This document shows positions 35,692-46,012 of a stretch of DNA of 64,000 bases, piece by piece. The DNA comes from SSF14 sp046331245 (GTDB taxonomy: Bacteria > Actinomycetota > Acidimicrobiia > Acidimicrobiales > Microtrichaceae): the NCBI GenBank assembly GCA_046331245.1, contig JAXLRH010000001.1, positions 1-64,000 on the forward strand, written 5' to 3'. Numbering within the stretch: position 1 is the stretch's first letter; every line of letters begins with the position of its first letter. The position numbers were made by a program, and so were the translations under genes. Below the pieces are notes generated by a model, which had not been told where the DNA came from, searched no databases, and saw nothing but the letters and a program-made list of their open reading frames with translations.

Positions 35692-37047
35692 TCAGGCCGG
35701 AGCCTTGGCCATGTTCTCGAAGCGCGTGCAGTAGTCGAGGAACGCAAGGCGGCAGACGCCCGTGGGCCCGCTGCGGTGCTTCGACACGATGATCTCCGCC
35801 GTGCCCTTGTCGGGCGAGTCACGGTCGTACACCTCGTCGCGATATACGAACATCACCACGTCGGCGTCCTGCTCGATCGAGCCCGACTCGCGGAGGTCGG
35901 CCAGCATCGGCCGCTTGTCGGCGCGGGCTTCGAGGGCACGGGACAGCTGCGACAGCGCCATCACCGGGCACTCCAGCTCACGGGCGAGGATCTTGAGGCC
36001 ACGCGAGATCTCCGAGATCTCGACCTGGCGGCTCTCGGCGTTCGCACGCCCGCTCATGAGCTGGAGGTAGTCGACCACGATCAGCCCGAGGTCGCCCACC
36101 TTGCTCTTGAGGCGTCGGGCCTTGGCCCGGATCTCCATGATCGTGAGGTTCGGGTTGTCGTCGATCCAGAGCGGCGCCTCGCCGAGCCGGCCCATCGCCC
36201 GCGAGATCTTCGACCAGTCCTGCTCGTTGAGCTGGCCGTTGCGGAGGCGGTTGGCGTCGATCCGGCCCTCGGACCCCAGGATTCGCTGGGTGAGCTCGAG
36301 GTGGCCCATCTCCAACGAGAAGAACAGCACCGGGCGGTGCGAGCGCAGGGCTGCGTTGGCCGCGGCGCCCAGCGCAAACGACGTCTTGCCCATGGCAGGA
36401 CGGGCGCCCACGACGATGAGCGCGTTGGGCTGCAGCCCCGCGGTGAGCTGGTCGAGGTCGGTGTAGCCCGACGGCGTACCGGTGATGGCTTCGCCGCGCT
36501 CGTACAGCTGCTCGAGGCGGTCGAGGCTCGCGTCGAGCAGGTCGCGGAGCTCGACCATCGTGTCGCTCACCCGGCGCTGCGCGACCTCGTACATCATCGA
36601 CTCGGCGTGATCGAGGGTCTTGGTGACGTCGTCGAGCGGCGCGTACCCGAGCTCGGCGATGTCGCTCGCCGTGGACACGAGGCGGCGGAGCAGCGCGTTC
36701 TCCTCCACGATCTTTGCGTAATGACCGGCGTTGCTCACCGCCGGCGTGCGCGACTGGATCGAGAGGAGCACCGCCGGACCGCCGATCGCGTCCAACAGGC
36801 CGGCACGCTTGAGCTCGGCGGCCACGGTGACGGGGTCGACCGGCTCCCCTGCGGCGTACAACGTGCAGATGGCGTCGTAGATGTGGGCGTGCGCCGGCTT
36901 GTAGAAGTCGCCGGTCGTGACCGTCTGCACCGAGTCGGAGATCGCCGTCTGCTTCAGGAGCATGGCCCCCAGCAACGACTCCTCGGCCTGGATGTTGTGC
37001 GGGGGGACGCGGCCGTCGATCGGCCGGGAAGGGGAAGCATTCGACAT
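35692..37047 (-). CDS. dnaB: Replicative DNA helicase DnaB
   Basis: Hexameric 5'-3' helicase of the replisome, 451 residues. The N-terminal DnaB domain (about 15-115) begins with 'PPHNIQAEESLLGAML'. The RecA-like ATPase has Walker A 'GARPAMGKTSFAL' near 213, Walker B 'LGLIVVDYLQLM' near 315 and 'SQLSRALE'. No intein is present, although dnaB is a common intein site in actinobacteria. It lies about 250 bases downstream of rplI. Confidence 0.97.
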   Translation of the reverse strand: MSNASPSRPIDGRVPPHNIQAEESLLGAMLLKQTAISDSVQTVTTGDFYKPAHAHIYDAICTLYAAGEPVDPVTVAAELKRAGLLDAIGGPAVLLSIQSRTPAVSNAGHYAKIVEENALLRRLVSTASDIAELGYAPLDDVTKTLDHAESMMYEVAQRRVSDTMVELRDLLDASLDRLEQLYERGEAITGTPSGYTDLDQLTAGLQPNALIVVGARPAMGKTSFALGAAANAALRSHRPVLFFSLEMGHLELTQRILGSEGRIDANRLRNGQLNEQDWSKISRAMGRLGEAPLWIDDNPNLTIMEIRAKARRLKSKVGDLGLIVVDYLQLMSGRANAESRQVEISEISRGLKILARELECPVMALSQLSRALEARADKRPMLADLRESGSIEQDADVVMFVYRDEVYDRDSPDKGTAEIIVSKHRSGPTGVCRLAFLDYCTRFENMAKAPA

Positions 37048-37160
37048 CGGGTTCCATCCTCCTCTCGAACGCCTGTTGGGAACCAGTGGAGGGAGCCCCG
37101 AATCGTGGGGAAATCCCGTGCATAACCTGCCGCTCCGCAGTGGAAATGGGCCCCATCGGC

Positions 37161-37250
37161 GGTGGACAACCTGGGGACAGCCTGACAGAGAGCCCTGACA
37201 GTGCCGGGTTCGAGGCCGAATCCTCCCTGTGGAGAACTGCCTGTGGACGC
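37161..37250. promoter_or_regulatory. Cluster of three DnaA-box-like sites upstream of dnaB
   Basis: GTGGACAAC (within 37161-37170), TGTGGAGAA (37228-37236) and TGTGGACGC (37242-37250) each differ by one to three bases from the reverse complement of TTATCCACA. They lie in the rplI-dnaB spacer. They are too few and too divergent to be sure; dnaB control by DnaA is inference. Confidence 0.35.
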
Positions 37251-37252
37251 GA

Positions 37253-37284
37253 CGAGGGCCCCGACCGTGCGGTCGGGGCCCTCG
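37253..37284. terminator. Long hairpin after rplI
   Basis: CGAGGGCCCCGACCG (37253-37267) pairs perfectly with CGGTCGGGGCCCTCG (37270-37284), a 15-bp stem about 10 bases past the rplI stop. There is no T-run on either side. It could end the rpsF-ssb-rpsR-rplI transcript. Confidence 0.65.
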
Positions 37285-37294
37285 ATCGTGAATA

Positions 37295-37750
37295 TCAGGA
37301 TCCGGAGACGTCCACGGTCACCGGGAACTCGACGTCACCGTGCAGGCGAACCTGCACCTGGTGGGAGCCGACCGTCTTGATGTGCTCGTCGAGGTGGATC
37401 GCCTTGCGGTCGACCTCGACGTTGGCCTGCTCGGCGATCGCGTGGGCGATCTCGACGTTGGTGATCGAGCCGAAGAGCTTGCCACCGGCGCCGGCGCGAG
37501 CCTTCACCGTGATCGTGCGCGACACCAGCACCTTGGCGATCTCCTCGGCCGACTCGCGGTCCTTGGCGTCCTTGATGCTGCGGGAACGACGCATGGCCTC
37601 GGCCTGTGCGTCGTTGCCGGCCGTGGCCTTGATGGCCAGGCCGCGCGGCTCGAGGAAGTTCCGGGCGTAGCCCGGCGAGACCTCGACCACGTCGCCACGC
37701 TTGCCGAGACCGGCGACGTTGGCGCGGAGGATGAGCTTCACGTCGATCAT
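37295..37750 (-). CDS. rplI: 50S ribosomal protein L9
   Basis: A 151-residue L9 with the N-terminal RNA-binding domain 'VKLILRANVAGLGKRGDVVEVSPGYARNFLEPRGLA', a long connecting helix and the C-terminal domain. The ATG overlaps the rpsR stop (ATGA). Confidence 0.97.
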   Translation of the reverse strand: MIDVKLILRANVAGLGKRGDVVEVSPGYARNFLEPRGLAIKATAGNDAQAEAMRRSRSIKDAKDRESAEEIAKVLVSRTITVKARAGAGGKLFGSITNVEIAHAIAEQANVEVDRKAIHLDEHIKTVGSHQVQVRLHGDVEFPVTVDVSGS

Positions 37751-38172
37751 TCGGCCGCCTCCGTCACGCTCTCGTCGGCAGCGTCGTCGCCGTCGGTGTC
37801 GGCCACGACGTCGTCGAGACCCTCGAGCGGCTCGAACTCGGCCGACTCGTCGCGGCGCGGACGACGCGGACGATCGTCGCCGTCACGGGACGGCCGACCG
37901 CGCTGGGTGGTGACCCGGCTGGTGTACGGCAGGAGCGCCATCTCGCGGGCGTTCTTGATCGCCTTGGCGATCTCACGCTGCTGCTGGGTGTCGTTGCCAC
38001 TCACGCGACGGGCGCGGATCTTGGCACGGTCGGAGACGAACCGGCGGAGCAGGTTCACGTCCTTCCAGTCGACGTACTCCACGCGCTCGCTGACGAGCAC
38101 GCTGACCTTCTTCTTGCCGCCTCGACGCGCGGCGTCGCGGGGCTTGGTGGAACGCTTCGGCTTCGCGGCCAT
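37747..38172 (-). CDS. rpsR: 30S ribosomal protein S18 with a long acidic C-terminal tail
   Basis: S18 normally has about 75-90 residues. Here residues 1-85 are the ordinary protein ('VEYVDWKDVNLLRRFVSDRAKIRARRVSG', 'QQREIAKAIKNAREMALLPYT'). About 55 more follow: a basic stretch and then a tail rich in Asp and Glu. Frame, codon use and the overlaps with ssb (upstream) and rplI (downstream) show that the tail is translated. Its role is unknown. Confidence 0.95.
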   Translation of the reverse strand: MAAKPKRSTKPRDAARRGGKKKVSVLVSERVEYVDWKDVNLLRRFVSDRAKIRARRVSGNDTQQQREIAKAIKNAREMALLPYTSRVTTQRGRPSRDGDDRPRRPRRDESAEFEPLEGLDDVVADTDGDDAADESVTEAAE

Positions 38173-38639
38173 TAGAACGGCTCCTCGTCGTAGTCATAGG
38201 TGGGGGCAGGGGCATTGGGGGTGGGCGCGCTCTGACCGCCGCCACCACCGCCACCGCCGTCGAACGAGCCTTCCTTGCGCTCGTTGCGGGAAACACTGGC
38301 CGTCGCCCAGCGGAGGCTCGGCCCGACCTCGTCGGCGATCACCTCCACCTTCGAACGCTTGTCGCCGTCCTGGGTCTCCCAGGAACGCTGGTCGAGGCGA
38401 CCGACCACCATGAGGCGGGTGCCCTTGGTGACGCTCTCCGCGACGTTCTCCGCGAGCTGCGCCCAGCAGACCACGTCGAAGAAGGAGGTGGACTCCTCCC
38501 ACGCCTGGGTCTGGCGGTTCTGCCAGCGACGGTTCACGGCGAGCCCGAAGGTCGCCACCGCCTGGCCCGAGGGCGTGAAGCGCAGCTCGGGGTCGCGGGT
38601 GACGTTGCCGATCAGATCGACGTTGTTGCCATTTGCCAT
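38172..38639 (-). CDS. ssb: Single-stranded DNA-binding protein
   Basis: A 155-residue SSB with the OB-fold (about 1-110, beginning 'NNVDLIGNVTRDPELRFTPSG'), a glycine-rich linker, and an acidic tip ending in DEEPF. This tip replaces the usual DDDIPF and recruits replication partners. The stop and the rpsR ATG share one base. It stands between rpsF and rpsR as in most bacteria. Confidence 0.97.
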   Translation of the reverse strand: MANGNNVDLIGNVTRDPELRFTPSGQAVATFGLAVNRRWQNRQTQAWEESTSFFDVVCWAQLAENVAESVTKGTRLMVVGRLDQRSWETQDGDKRSKVEVIADEVGPSLRWATASVSRNERKEGSFDGGGGGGGGQSAPTPNAPAPTYDYDEEPF

Positions 38640-38650
38640 GTCGTTGCTCC

Positions 38651-38989
38651 CTACTCGGCGGCTGCCGCGGGCGTGCCGAGCAGCCCACGCCGCTCGGCCT
38701 CACCGTCGGGCAGACGCATCAGCTTGTGGCGGACGACGTCGTCCGCGAGTCGGAGGAAGCGATCGAGCTCGTCGAGGTTCGACGCGGTCGTGGAGATCTC
38801 GAAGACGACGTAGACGCCCTCGAGCTTGTGGTTGATGGGGTAGGCGAAACGACGCCGGCCCCAGAGATCGGTCTTGGCGATCGTGCCGCCATCGGCCTCG
38901 ATCAGCTCACCGACCCGCTTGTTGATCGCGGAGACCCCGGCGTCGTCGACGTCACCGTCGATGATCACCATGAGTTCATAGGCGCGCAT
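38651..38989 (-). CDS. rpsF: 30S ribosomal protein S6
   Basis: A 112-residue S6 beginning 'MRAYELMVIIDGDVDDAG' with 'WGRRRFAYPINHKLEGVYVVFE'. Two ATGs lie close together. ATG 38989 is nine bases after an AGGGAGG site (38999-39005 on the plus strand), and ATG 38995 is too close to it, so 38989 is chosen. It is the first gene of rpsF-ssb-rpsR-rplI. Confidence 0.96.
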   Translation of the reverse strand: MRAYELMVIIDGDVDDAGVSAINKRVGELIEADGGTIAKTDLWGRRRFAYPINHKLEGVYVVFEISTTASNLDELDRFLRLADDVVRHKLMRLPDGEAERRGLLGTPAAAAE

Positions 38990-39154
38990 GTACATGTACC
39001 TCCCTGTGGACCTCGACCGCACGGCCGGAGGGCCCCGGACGGTCCGGGGCAGGGTGAGATTCCGGCAGGAGCCGAAACGACCGGGCGATGGTAGCGCTGT
39101 TCCTCACGGAGACCACTATCGCGGGAAGCCCTGACAGTGGGCCCCGGAGCGGTC

Positions 39155-40039
39155 TCAGGTGGGCGACGACCCGTAGAGCGCCATCGCCTCGGCCTGCTCG
39201 GCCGACAGGTGATAGCTCTCGTCGGCGTTCGGGAAGGTGCCACCCCGGACGTCGGCGGCGAAGGCCGCGACCGCGTCGACCGACACCTGCTTCACGTCGG
39301 CGTACCGGCGCACGAACTTCGGGAGCATGCGGTCCTCGATGCCGAGCAGATCGTGCATCACCAGCACCTGTCCGTCGCAGCGGGGCCCGGCACCGATGCC
39401 GATGGTGGGGATGTCGACGGCGTCGGTGATCATCGTCGCCACCTCGTCGGGCACGCCCTCGATGACGAGCGCGAAGCACCCGGCGTGCTGGAGCGCCTTG
39501 GCGTCGGACACGAGCCGCAGCGCGGCCTCCGACTCGCGGCCCTGCACCTTGAAGCCGCCCATCGCGTGCATCGACTGCGGCGTCAGGCCGATGTGGCCCA
39601 TCACGGGGATCTCGGCGTCGACGATCGCCTCGACCATGGCCGTACGCTTCGCGCCGCCCTCGAGCTTCACGCACTGCGCTCCGGCGCGGATGAGGGCCGC
39701 GGCGTTCGCGACCGTGTCGGCGGGCGACACGTGGTAGCTCATCCAGGGCATGTCGCCCACGATCAGCGCCGCCGGCTTGGCCCGGGAGACGGCGGCGATG
39801 TGGTGCGCCATGTCGGCCACGGTCACCTGGAGCGTGTCCTCGTAGCCCAGCACGACCATCGCCAGGGAGTCGCCCACGAGGATCATGTCCACACCGGCGG
39901 CCTCGGCCACGCGGGCGCCCGGGGCGTCGTATGCGGTCACCATCACGAGGGGATCCGCCCCGCGGCGCACCTTCGACGACGCGATCGCGGGAACCGACAC
40001 CGGACGTCGTGTGAGTTCGGTCGTGCGAGAACTGCTCAT
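39155..40039 (-). CDS. panB: 3-methyl-2-oxobutanoate hydroxymethyltransferase
   Basis: First committed enzyme of pantothenate (coenzyme A) synthesis, a TIM barrel of 294 residues. Metal and substrate motifs are 'MVTAYDAP', 'ILVGDSLAMVVLGY', 'VKLEGG', 'MGHIGLTPQS' and the catalytic Glu in 'LVIEGVP'. It sits between ponA and rpsF, where other actinobacteria have different genes; panC is not in the window. Confidence 0.96.
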   Translation of the reverse strand: MSSSRTTELTRRPVSVPAIASSKVRRGADPLVMVTAYDAPGARVAEAAGVDMILVGDSLAMVVLGYEDTLQVTVADMAHHIAAVSRAKPAALIVGDMPWMSYHVSPADTVANAAALIRAGAQCVKLEGGAKRTAMVEAIVDAEIPVMGHIGLTPQSMHAMGGFKVQGRESEAALRLVSDAKALQHAGCFALVIEGVPDEVATMITDAVDIPTIGIGAGPRCDGQVLVMHDLLGIEDRMLPKFVRRYADVKQVSVDAVAAFAADVRGGTFPNADESYHLSAEQAEAMALYGSSPT

Positions 40040-40139
40040 TCGAGCACCTCCAATGTGAGGTCCGGCGCCATTCAGCTACCGGCCGATGCATCGACTGTAT
40101 GACGGGAGGCCCGGAATTACCAGACGCAACCTCGGAGAA

Positions 40140-42329
40140 TCACCCGGGCGGCGCCGTGGTGGCCGGGGCCGTCGTCGCCGTGCCGGCGCCGCCCGCGCCG
40201 GGGCTTGCGGGAACCGTCGCCGGGGGCGGCGTCGTCGTCGTGGTCGGCGCGTACTGGTCGTCGGCCGGGTTCACGGTGGTTCCGAAGTCGGTGGGCTTGA
40301 ACGAGCACCCCTTCGTGCCCGCGGTGGCGACGTCCATGTACGACTTCCAGATCTGTGCGGGGAACGTGCCGCCGGTGACCTTGATCCCTCGGAAGTTGTC
40401 CATCAACGGGGTGTCCTGACCGGGCGTACCTGGGTAGCCCATCCACACGGCGGTGGTGACACGGCAGGTGAACCCGACGAACCAGGCGTCCTTGTGGTCC
40501 TGCGTCGTGCCCGTCTTGCCCGCCGCCTGCTGCTTGATGCGCGCCCTCGTGCCCGTTCCGTTCTTGAGCACGCCGGTGAGCACGGAGCTGACGGTGTCGG
40601 CGACACCCGGGTCGATGGCTCCGACCGGAGCGTACGCGGGGTCGGTCGCGGCGTCGTAGAGCACCGTGCCGTCGCTCGCCTCGACCCGGCGGATCACGTA
40701 CGGCCGCTTCAGGGTGCCGTGGTTGGCGAAGGTCGAGTAGGCCGCCGTCATGTCGAGCACCGACACCTCCGACGTGCCGAGCACCGACGACTGCACCTGC
40801 TTGACCTCGCTGCGGATGCCGAGCTTCAGCGCCATCGCCGAGAAGTTCTTCGGCGTGATCTTCTGCATCACCTGCGCGTACACCGTGTTCGCCGAGTGCC
40901 AGGTCGCGTTGTCGAGGGTGATGAGCCCGAAGTCCTCGTCCTCGTAGTTCTTGACGGGCCAGTCCTGGCCGTCGTTCGCCTTCGGGAACGTGATGAGCGC
41001 CGGCGCCCAGAACAACGACTTCACCGAGTTGCCCTCGGCCACGTACTCGGCGAGCGCGATCGGCTTGAACGTGGAGCCCGGTGAGCGGCCGCTGCCGCCG
41101 CCGTCCTTGCCCAGGGCCAGGTTCACCTCGGAGCCGCCGGTGGCGGTGTCGTGGTTCTGACCGCCGATCATCGCCCGGATGCGGCCGCCGTCGTCGACCG
41201 ACACCAGCGCGGCGGCGGGGTCCTGCGGCGACTTGATCACCGTGCCGATCGCCTGCTGCGCCGCCTGCTGGAGCCGGGGGTCGATCGTGAGGTAGATGCG
41301 GAGACCCTTCGTGTACATCGCGGTCTCGCCCACGTTCGGCATGGCCTTCAGCTGCGACCGGACCCAGTCCATGACGTACCAGCCGCCGTTTGCCGCGAAC
41401 GTCGGGCGGAGGTCGGTGCCCTTGCTGGGCGGCGGCGAGTCGAGCACGTCGCCCACGAACGGCGACCGGTCGGCGGCCGTGCGCTCGGCGGCGGTGATGT
41501 AGTTCTCCTCGGCCATCGCGGTGAGCACCGTCCGGCGGCGACGCTTCGCCTCCTTCGCCTCCGCCGGCTTGGCCGTGTTGGTCGGCTCGTCCGCGTACTT
41601 CGGGGCGCGGATGAGGCCGGCGAGGTAGGCCGATTCGGCGATGGTCAGGTCGCCGGCATCCTTGTCGAAGTAGGCGCGCGACGCCGCCTCCACGCCCACG
41701 GCCCCACGGCCGAGATACACCTCGTTGAGGTACCGCTCGAGGATCTCCCGCTTCGACAGCTTCCGCTCGAGCTTGATCGCGATCGCAGCCTCCTTCAGCT
41801 TCCGCTGCGGGGTGCGGTCGGCGTTGAGGTACACCTGCTTGACCAGCTGCTGGGTGATCGTCGAGCCGCCCTGACGCGACGCCGAACCACGGAGGTCGCG
41901 GTACAGCGCTCGGGCGATGCCCCACGGATCGACGCCGCCGTGGGTGAAGAACGACCGGTCCTCCGCGGCGACCACGGCGTTGATGAGGTTCGGCGAGATC
42001 TCGTCGAGCCCCACGAGGACGCGTTTGTTGCCACCGGCCGAGAACTGGGCCACCGAGTTGGACGGGCTGCACTGCCCGTCGCCCACGTCACCGGCGCAGA
42101 CGAACGACGTGGTCTTCACCGTGCGGGTGGGGTCGGGGATCTCCACAGAGTTCAGCGCGACGAAGCCCGCGCCGACCGCGGCGACCCCGGTCACGAGCCC
42201 GGCGAACGTCACGCGCCGCAGCCACACACGCCACCTGGCGCGCGCCGGACCCTTCGAGCCCTTCGGCCTGGCGGCGCGGGACGTCGACTTCGGCGCCTTC
42301 CGCGACGTCGGCTCGGGCGACTCGGACAC
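40140..42329 (-). CDS. ponA: Bifunctional class A penicillin-binding protein (PonA-like)
   Basis: Glycosyltransferase plus transpeptidase of 729 residues. A basic cytoplasmic tail of about 40 residues leads to a membrane helix (41-60). The GT51 domain has the catalytic Glu123 in 'AAEDRSFFTHGG' and 'GGSTITQQL'. The transpeptidase domain has STFK (Ser419), SAN (479-481) and KTGTT near 610. The C-terminal 60 residues are Pro/Thr/Ala-rich, as in PonA1, with no PASTA domain. In M. tuberculosis, PonA1 is phosphorylated by PknB. Confidence 0.95.
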   Translation of the reverse strand: MSESPEPTSRKAPKSTSRAARPKGSKGPARARWRVWLRRVTFAGLVTGVAAVGAGFVALNSVEIPDPTRTVKTTSFVCAGDVGDGQCSPSNSVAQFSAGGNKRVLVGLDEISPNLINAVVAAEDRSFFTHGGVDPWGIARALYRDLRGSASRQGGSTITQQLVKQVYLNADRTPQRKLKEAAIAIKLERKLSKREILERYLNEVYLGRGAVGVEAASRAYFDKDAGDLTIAESAYLAGLIRAPKYADEPTNTAKPAEAKEAKRRRRTVLTAMAEENYITAAERTAADRSPFVGDVLDSPPPSKGTDLRPTFAANGGWYVMDWVRSQLKAMPNVGETAMYTKGLRIYLTIDPRLQQAAQQAIGTVIKSPQDPAAALVSVDDGGRIRAMIGGQNHDTATGGSEVNLALGKDGGGSGRSPGSTFKPIALAEYVAEGNSVKSLFWAPALITFPKANDGQDWPVKNYEDEDFGLITLDNATWHSANTVYAQVMQKITPKNFSAMALKLGIRSEVKQVQSSVLGTSEVSVLDMTAAYSTFANHGTLKRPYVIRRVEASDGTVLYDAATDPAYAPVGAIDPGVADTVSSVLTGVLKNGTGTRARIKQQAAGKTGTTQDHKDAWFVGFTCRVTTAVWMGYPGTPGQDTPLMDNFRGIKVTGGTFPAQIWKSYMDVATAGTKGCSFKPTDFGTTVNPADDQYAPTTTTTPPPATVPASPGAGGAGTATTAPATTAPPG

Positions 42330-42335
42330 GGCGGC

Positions 42336-42740
42336 TCAGGCCGACTTCCGCGGACCGAGCAGGTAGCTCGACAGCAGATGGTTCCACCGGCAGCCGATGC
42401 ACACCTCGACGAGGTAGCAGCGGTACTCGCCGGCCTTCTCCGCCAGACGCTGCAACTCCTTGTTCGAGGTGATGCAGCGACCCTGCGACGGCAGCCGGGG
42501 ACCGAACACGAACCGCACGTGGCGCAGGGAGCGCTCCGCGCAGATCGGACAGGGGGTGGACGCCGCGCGCGAGTACTCCTTGCCGACACGCATCAGCTCG
42601 ATCTGCGCGTCGCAGACCTCCTCGCGGTCGACCTCGCCGGCGCGGACCGCGCGCAGCAGGCGCCGACGGTCGAGTCGGTAATCGACCATCCCGGGCGTGT
42701 CGCCCGGGCGGCCCGATCCCTTCGCCTGCGGAAATTGCAC
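42336..42740 (-). CDS. DUF5318 protein
   Basis: Actinobacterial protein, 134 residues from GTG 42740 (ATG 42689 is an alternative). The conserved core begins 'VDYRLDRRRLLRAVRAG' and has two CxxC-type pairs ('CPIC' and 'VCIGC') that could bind zinc, and ends 'WNHLLSSYLLGPR'. The first and last motifs match the DUF5318 family, which lies beside ponA in mycobacteria. Its function is unknown. It ends six bases before ponA and shares its transcript. Confidence 0.85.
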   Translation of the reverse strand: MQFPQAKGSGRPGDTPGMVDYRLDRRRLLRAVRAGEVDREEVCDAQIELMRVGKEYSRAASTPCPICAERSLRHVRFVFGPRLPSQGRCITSNKELQRLAEKAGEYRCYLVEVCIGCRWNHLLSSYLLGPRKSA

Positions 42741-42824
42741 CCGGCCAGGGTAGTGACCCGAAGCGCGGCCGCACACTCACGAGGGTCCCCGTTCGGCGCC
42801 GGACGATCAGCAAGAGTTGTCGAT

Positions 42825-43625
42825 GTGTCAGATCGTCCTGCTGCGTCCCGCCCCCGACATCCGTCCGCCGGGAACCTCGGCGAACGCCCGACGCTCGTGA
42901 CCCCGTCCGGTTCGGCGTCCGGCGGCTCGACCCTCGCCTACCCGACCGGCGCCGAGTTCGATCCGACCGCGGTGCACTTCGGCCCGGGTCTCACCGACGA
43001 TGCGCTCGAGCGGCTCGTCGGCAGCGGCGAGGGCAAGCGCGTCCTCGAGCTGGGGTGCGGCGACGGTGGCAACGCGATCGCGCTGGCCCGTCAGGGCGCC
43101 CGTGTGATCGTCGTCGACTCCTCGGCCTCGCGGCTCGCCGTGGCCCGCAACAACGCCGAGGCGCACGACGTTCGCATCGAGTTTCACCACGGCGACCTGG
43201 CCGACCTGGCGTTCGTCCGCGCCGACCAGATCGACCTCTGCCTGTCCGTGTACTCGCTGGCCGAGGTCGCCGACGTGTCACGGGTGTTCCGGCAGGTCCA
43301 CCGCGTGCTCCGCCCCGAGGCGCTCTTCGTCATCTCGCTGCCGCATCCGCTCGCCATGATGTGCGAGCTCGACCCGTCCGGCGAGGGCGTTCGCCTCCGC
43401 CGCAGCGCCTTCGACGAGTCCCGCGTCGACGTTCCCGGCTCCGCGTCGCCGATCCAGGCCCATCGGATGACCGACATCTTCACCGCGCTGGGGCGCTCCA
43501 ACTTCCGCGTCGACGCACTGCTCGAACCGGCCGTGGACGCCGGCGCCGACTCGGCCTACGCGAGCGAGCTGAACGACTGGATCCCCAGCACCGTGATCTA
43601 CCGGGGCCGCAAGCAGGGCATCTAG
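42825..43625 (+). CDS. Class I SAM-dependent methyltransferase
   Basis: A 266-residue methyltransferase with an N-terminal extension of about 45 residues and a Rossmann core: motif I 'VLELGCGDGGNAIALARQG', 'VIVVDSS' and 'IDLCLSVYSLAEVAD'. The tail 'FRVDALLEP...' resembles methyltransferase type 11. Start GTG 42825 is the first plausible codon downstream of the divergent DUF5318 promoter. Longer readings run antisense through ponA and are not credible. It is convergent with cca. Confidence 0.85.
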   Translation: MSDRPAASRPRHPSAGNLGERPTLVTPSGSASGGSTLAYPTGAEFDPTAVHFGPGLTDDALERLVGSGEGKRVLELGCGDGGNAIALARQGARVIVVDSSASRLAVARNNAEAHDVRIEFHHGDLADLAFVRADQIDLCLSVYSLAEVADVSRVFRQVHRVLRPEALFVISLPHPLAMMCELDPSGEGVRLRRSAFDESRVDVPGSASPIQAHRMTDIFTALGRSNFRVDALLEPAVDAGADSAYASELNDWIPSTVIYRGRKQGI

Positions 43626-44898
43626 CCATCGGGCCGCGGCATGCGGTCGAGGAGGGCACGCGCCTCGTCGGGGGTCATCGGTCCCCGCTCCAGCCGTGCG
43701 TCGAGCAGCGCTGCCAACGCCTCGCCCACGGCGCGACCGGGGCCGATGCCGAGGTGCGCCATGACCTCGTCGCCGTCGAGCGCCGGTTCGAGATCGTCGA
43801 GGTCGCCACTCGCACGGAGCCGCTCCAGCCGTGCCGACAGCGTGGCGACGGAGGCCGCTTCCCGCGAACGGGCCAACTCCAGACCGGCCGCCAGGCGTTC
43901 GCCGTGGCGGCGGTACAGGCGACGGCAGTCGGCTGCGGTCCATTCGCCCTCGTGCGCGGCCACCGCGTCGCCCACCTCGAGCCTCGAGGACACCTCCTCG
44001 ATCACGTGTCCCGACGAGCGCAGCGCCCGCAGGCGCCTCACCGCGTCGGCGCGTCCGGACGCCCGGAGGATCACCGCGAGCCGCTCGGTCGAAACGGGCG
44101 GCGCCCCGAGCACGCCGTCGAGATCGTCGGCGACCGCGGCCCGCAGCTCCGGGAGAAACCGATCGGCGAGGCCACTGTCCACCAGGAACCGCAAGCCGGC
44201 CGACGGATCGGGCGTCTGCAGCAGCTTGTCGAACTCGTCGCGAACCCGTTCGACGCTCACCACGTCGAGGCGCTCGCGCATCTCGCCCACCGCCGCCACC
44301 AACACCTCGTCGGGGGTGAGCCGCAGCCGGGCGATGAAGCGTGCGGCGCGCATCATCCGGAGTGGGTCGTCCGAGAACGACTCGCCGGGGCTCCGTGGCG
44401 TGCGAAGCAGTCGCTGCCGGAGGTGATCGCGACCGGCGAACGGATCGATGAGCTGCGGCACGTCCGCGGTCACCTCGAGCGCCATGGCGTTCACCGTGAA
44501 GTCTCGGCGGGAGAGGTCGTCGACCACGTCGGTCCCGAACACCACCGCCGGTTTCCGGCTGGCCGGCTCGTAGGCCTCGGCCCGGTGGGTGGTGATCTCG
44601 ACCAGACGTCCGTCGAGCGTGGCGGCGATGGTGCCGAACCGCTCGCCCTGGTTCCACACCGACTCCGCGACCGGTCCCACGATCGACTTCACGTCGGCCG
44701 GAGTCGCATCGGTGGTGAAGTCGAGGTCGCGGACGTGTGCCACCTCGGCGTCGGCGACGAACAGGTCACGCACGATGCCGCCCACGAGGTACAGGCGGAA
44801 GCCGGCGGCTGCGAACCGCCCGGCGAGCTCACGGCTCTCCTCGAAGAGCGCTGTCGCGCCCGCCGGGAGCACCGTTCCGTCCGGCGGCGCCGGATCGG

Positions 44899-44902
<4 letters not shown>
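43622..44902 (-). CDS. cca: CCA tRNA nucleotidyltransferase without a recognisable HD domain
   Basis: Adds or repairs the 3' CCA of tRNA. It is 426 residues long with the class II nucleotidyltransferase head: 'LYLVGGIVRDLF', the metal Asp pair 'RDLDFTTDATP', 'FGTIAA' and 'RRDFTVNAMAL'. Neck motif 'DPLRMMRAARFIARL' follows. The HD phosphohydrolase region found in the mycobacterial homologue (PcnA, about 480 residues) is replaced by a segment with no His-Asp pair. Since 3' CCA is not encoded in the tRNA-Leu here, the activity is needed. GTG 44902 overlaps the upstream gene stop. Confidence 0.92.
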
Positions 44903-45909
<1,007 letters not shown>

Positions 45910-46012
45910 CGGCGGCAAGCGTACGATGATCGCGGAGCGCCCGCGACGTGGCGCGTCACCATCGGCCTGGGACCGCCCACCACAGGAGATCGACCTCCGT
46001 CGACCACGACTC

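Noticed and set aside
41151..42820. Plus-strand frame that joins onto the methyltransferase at 42825
   Set aside because: The first 550 codons are antisense to ponA and DUF5318; only the part from 42825 shows a domain.
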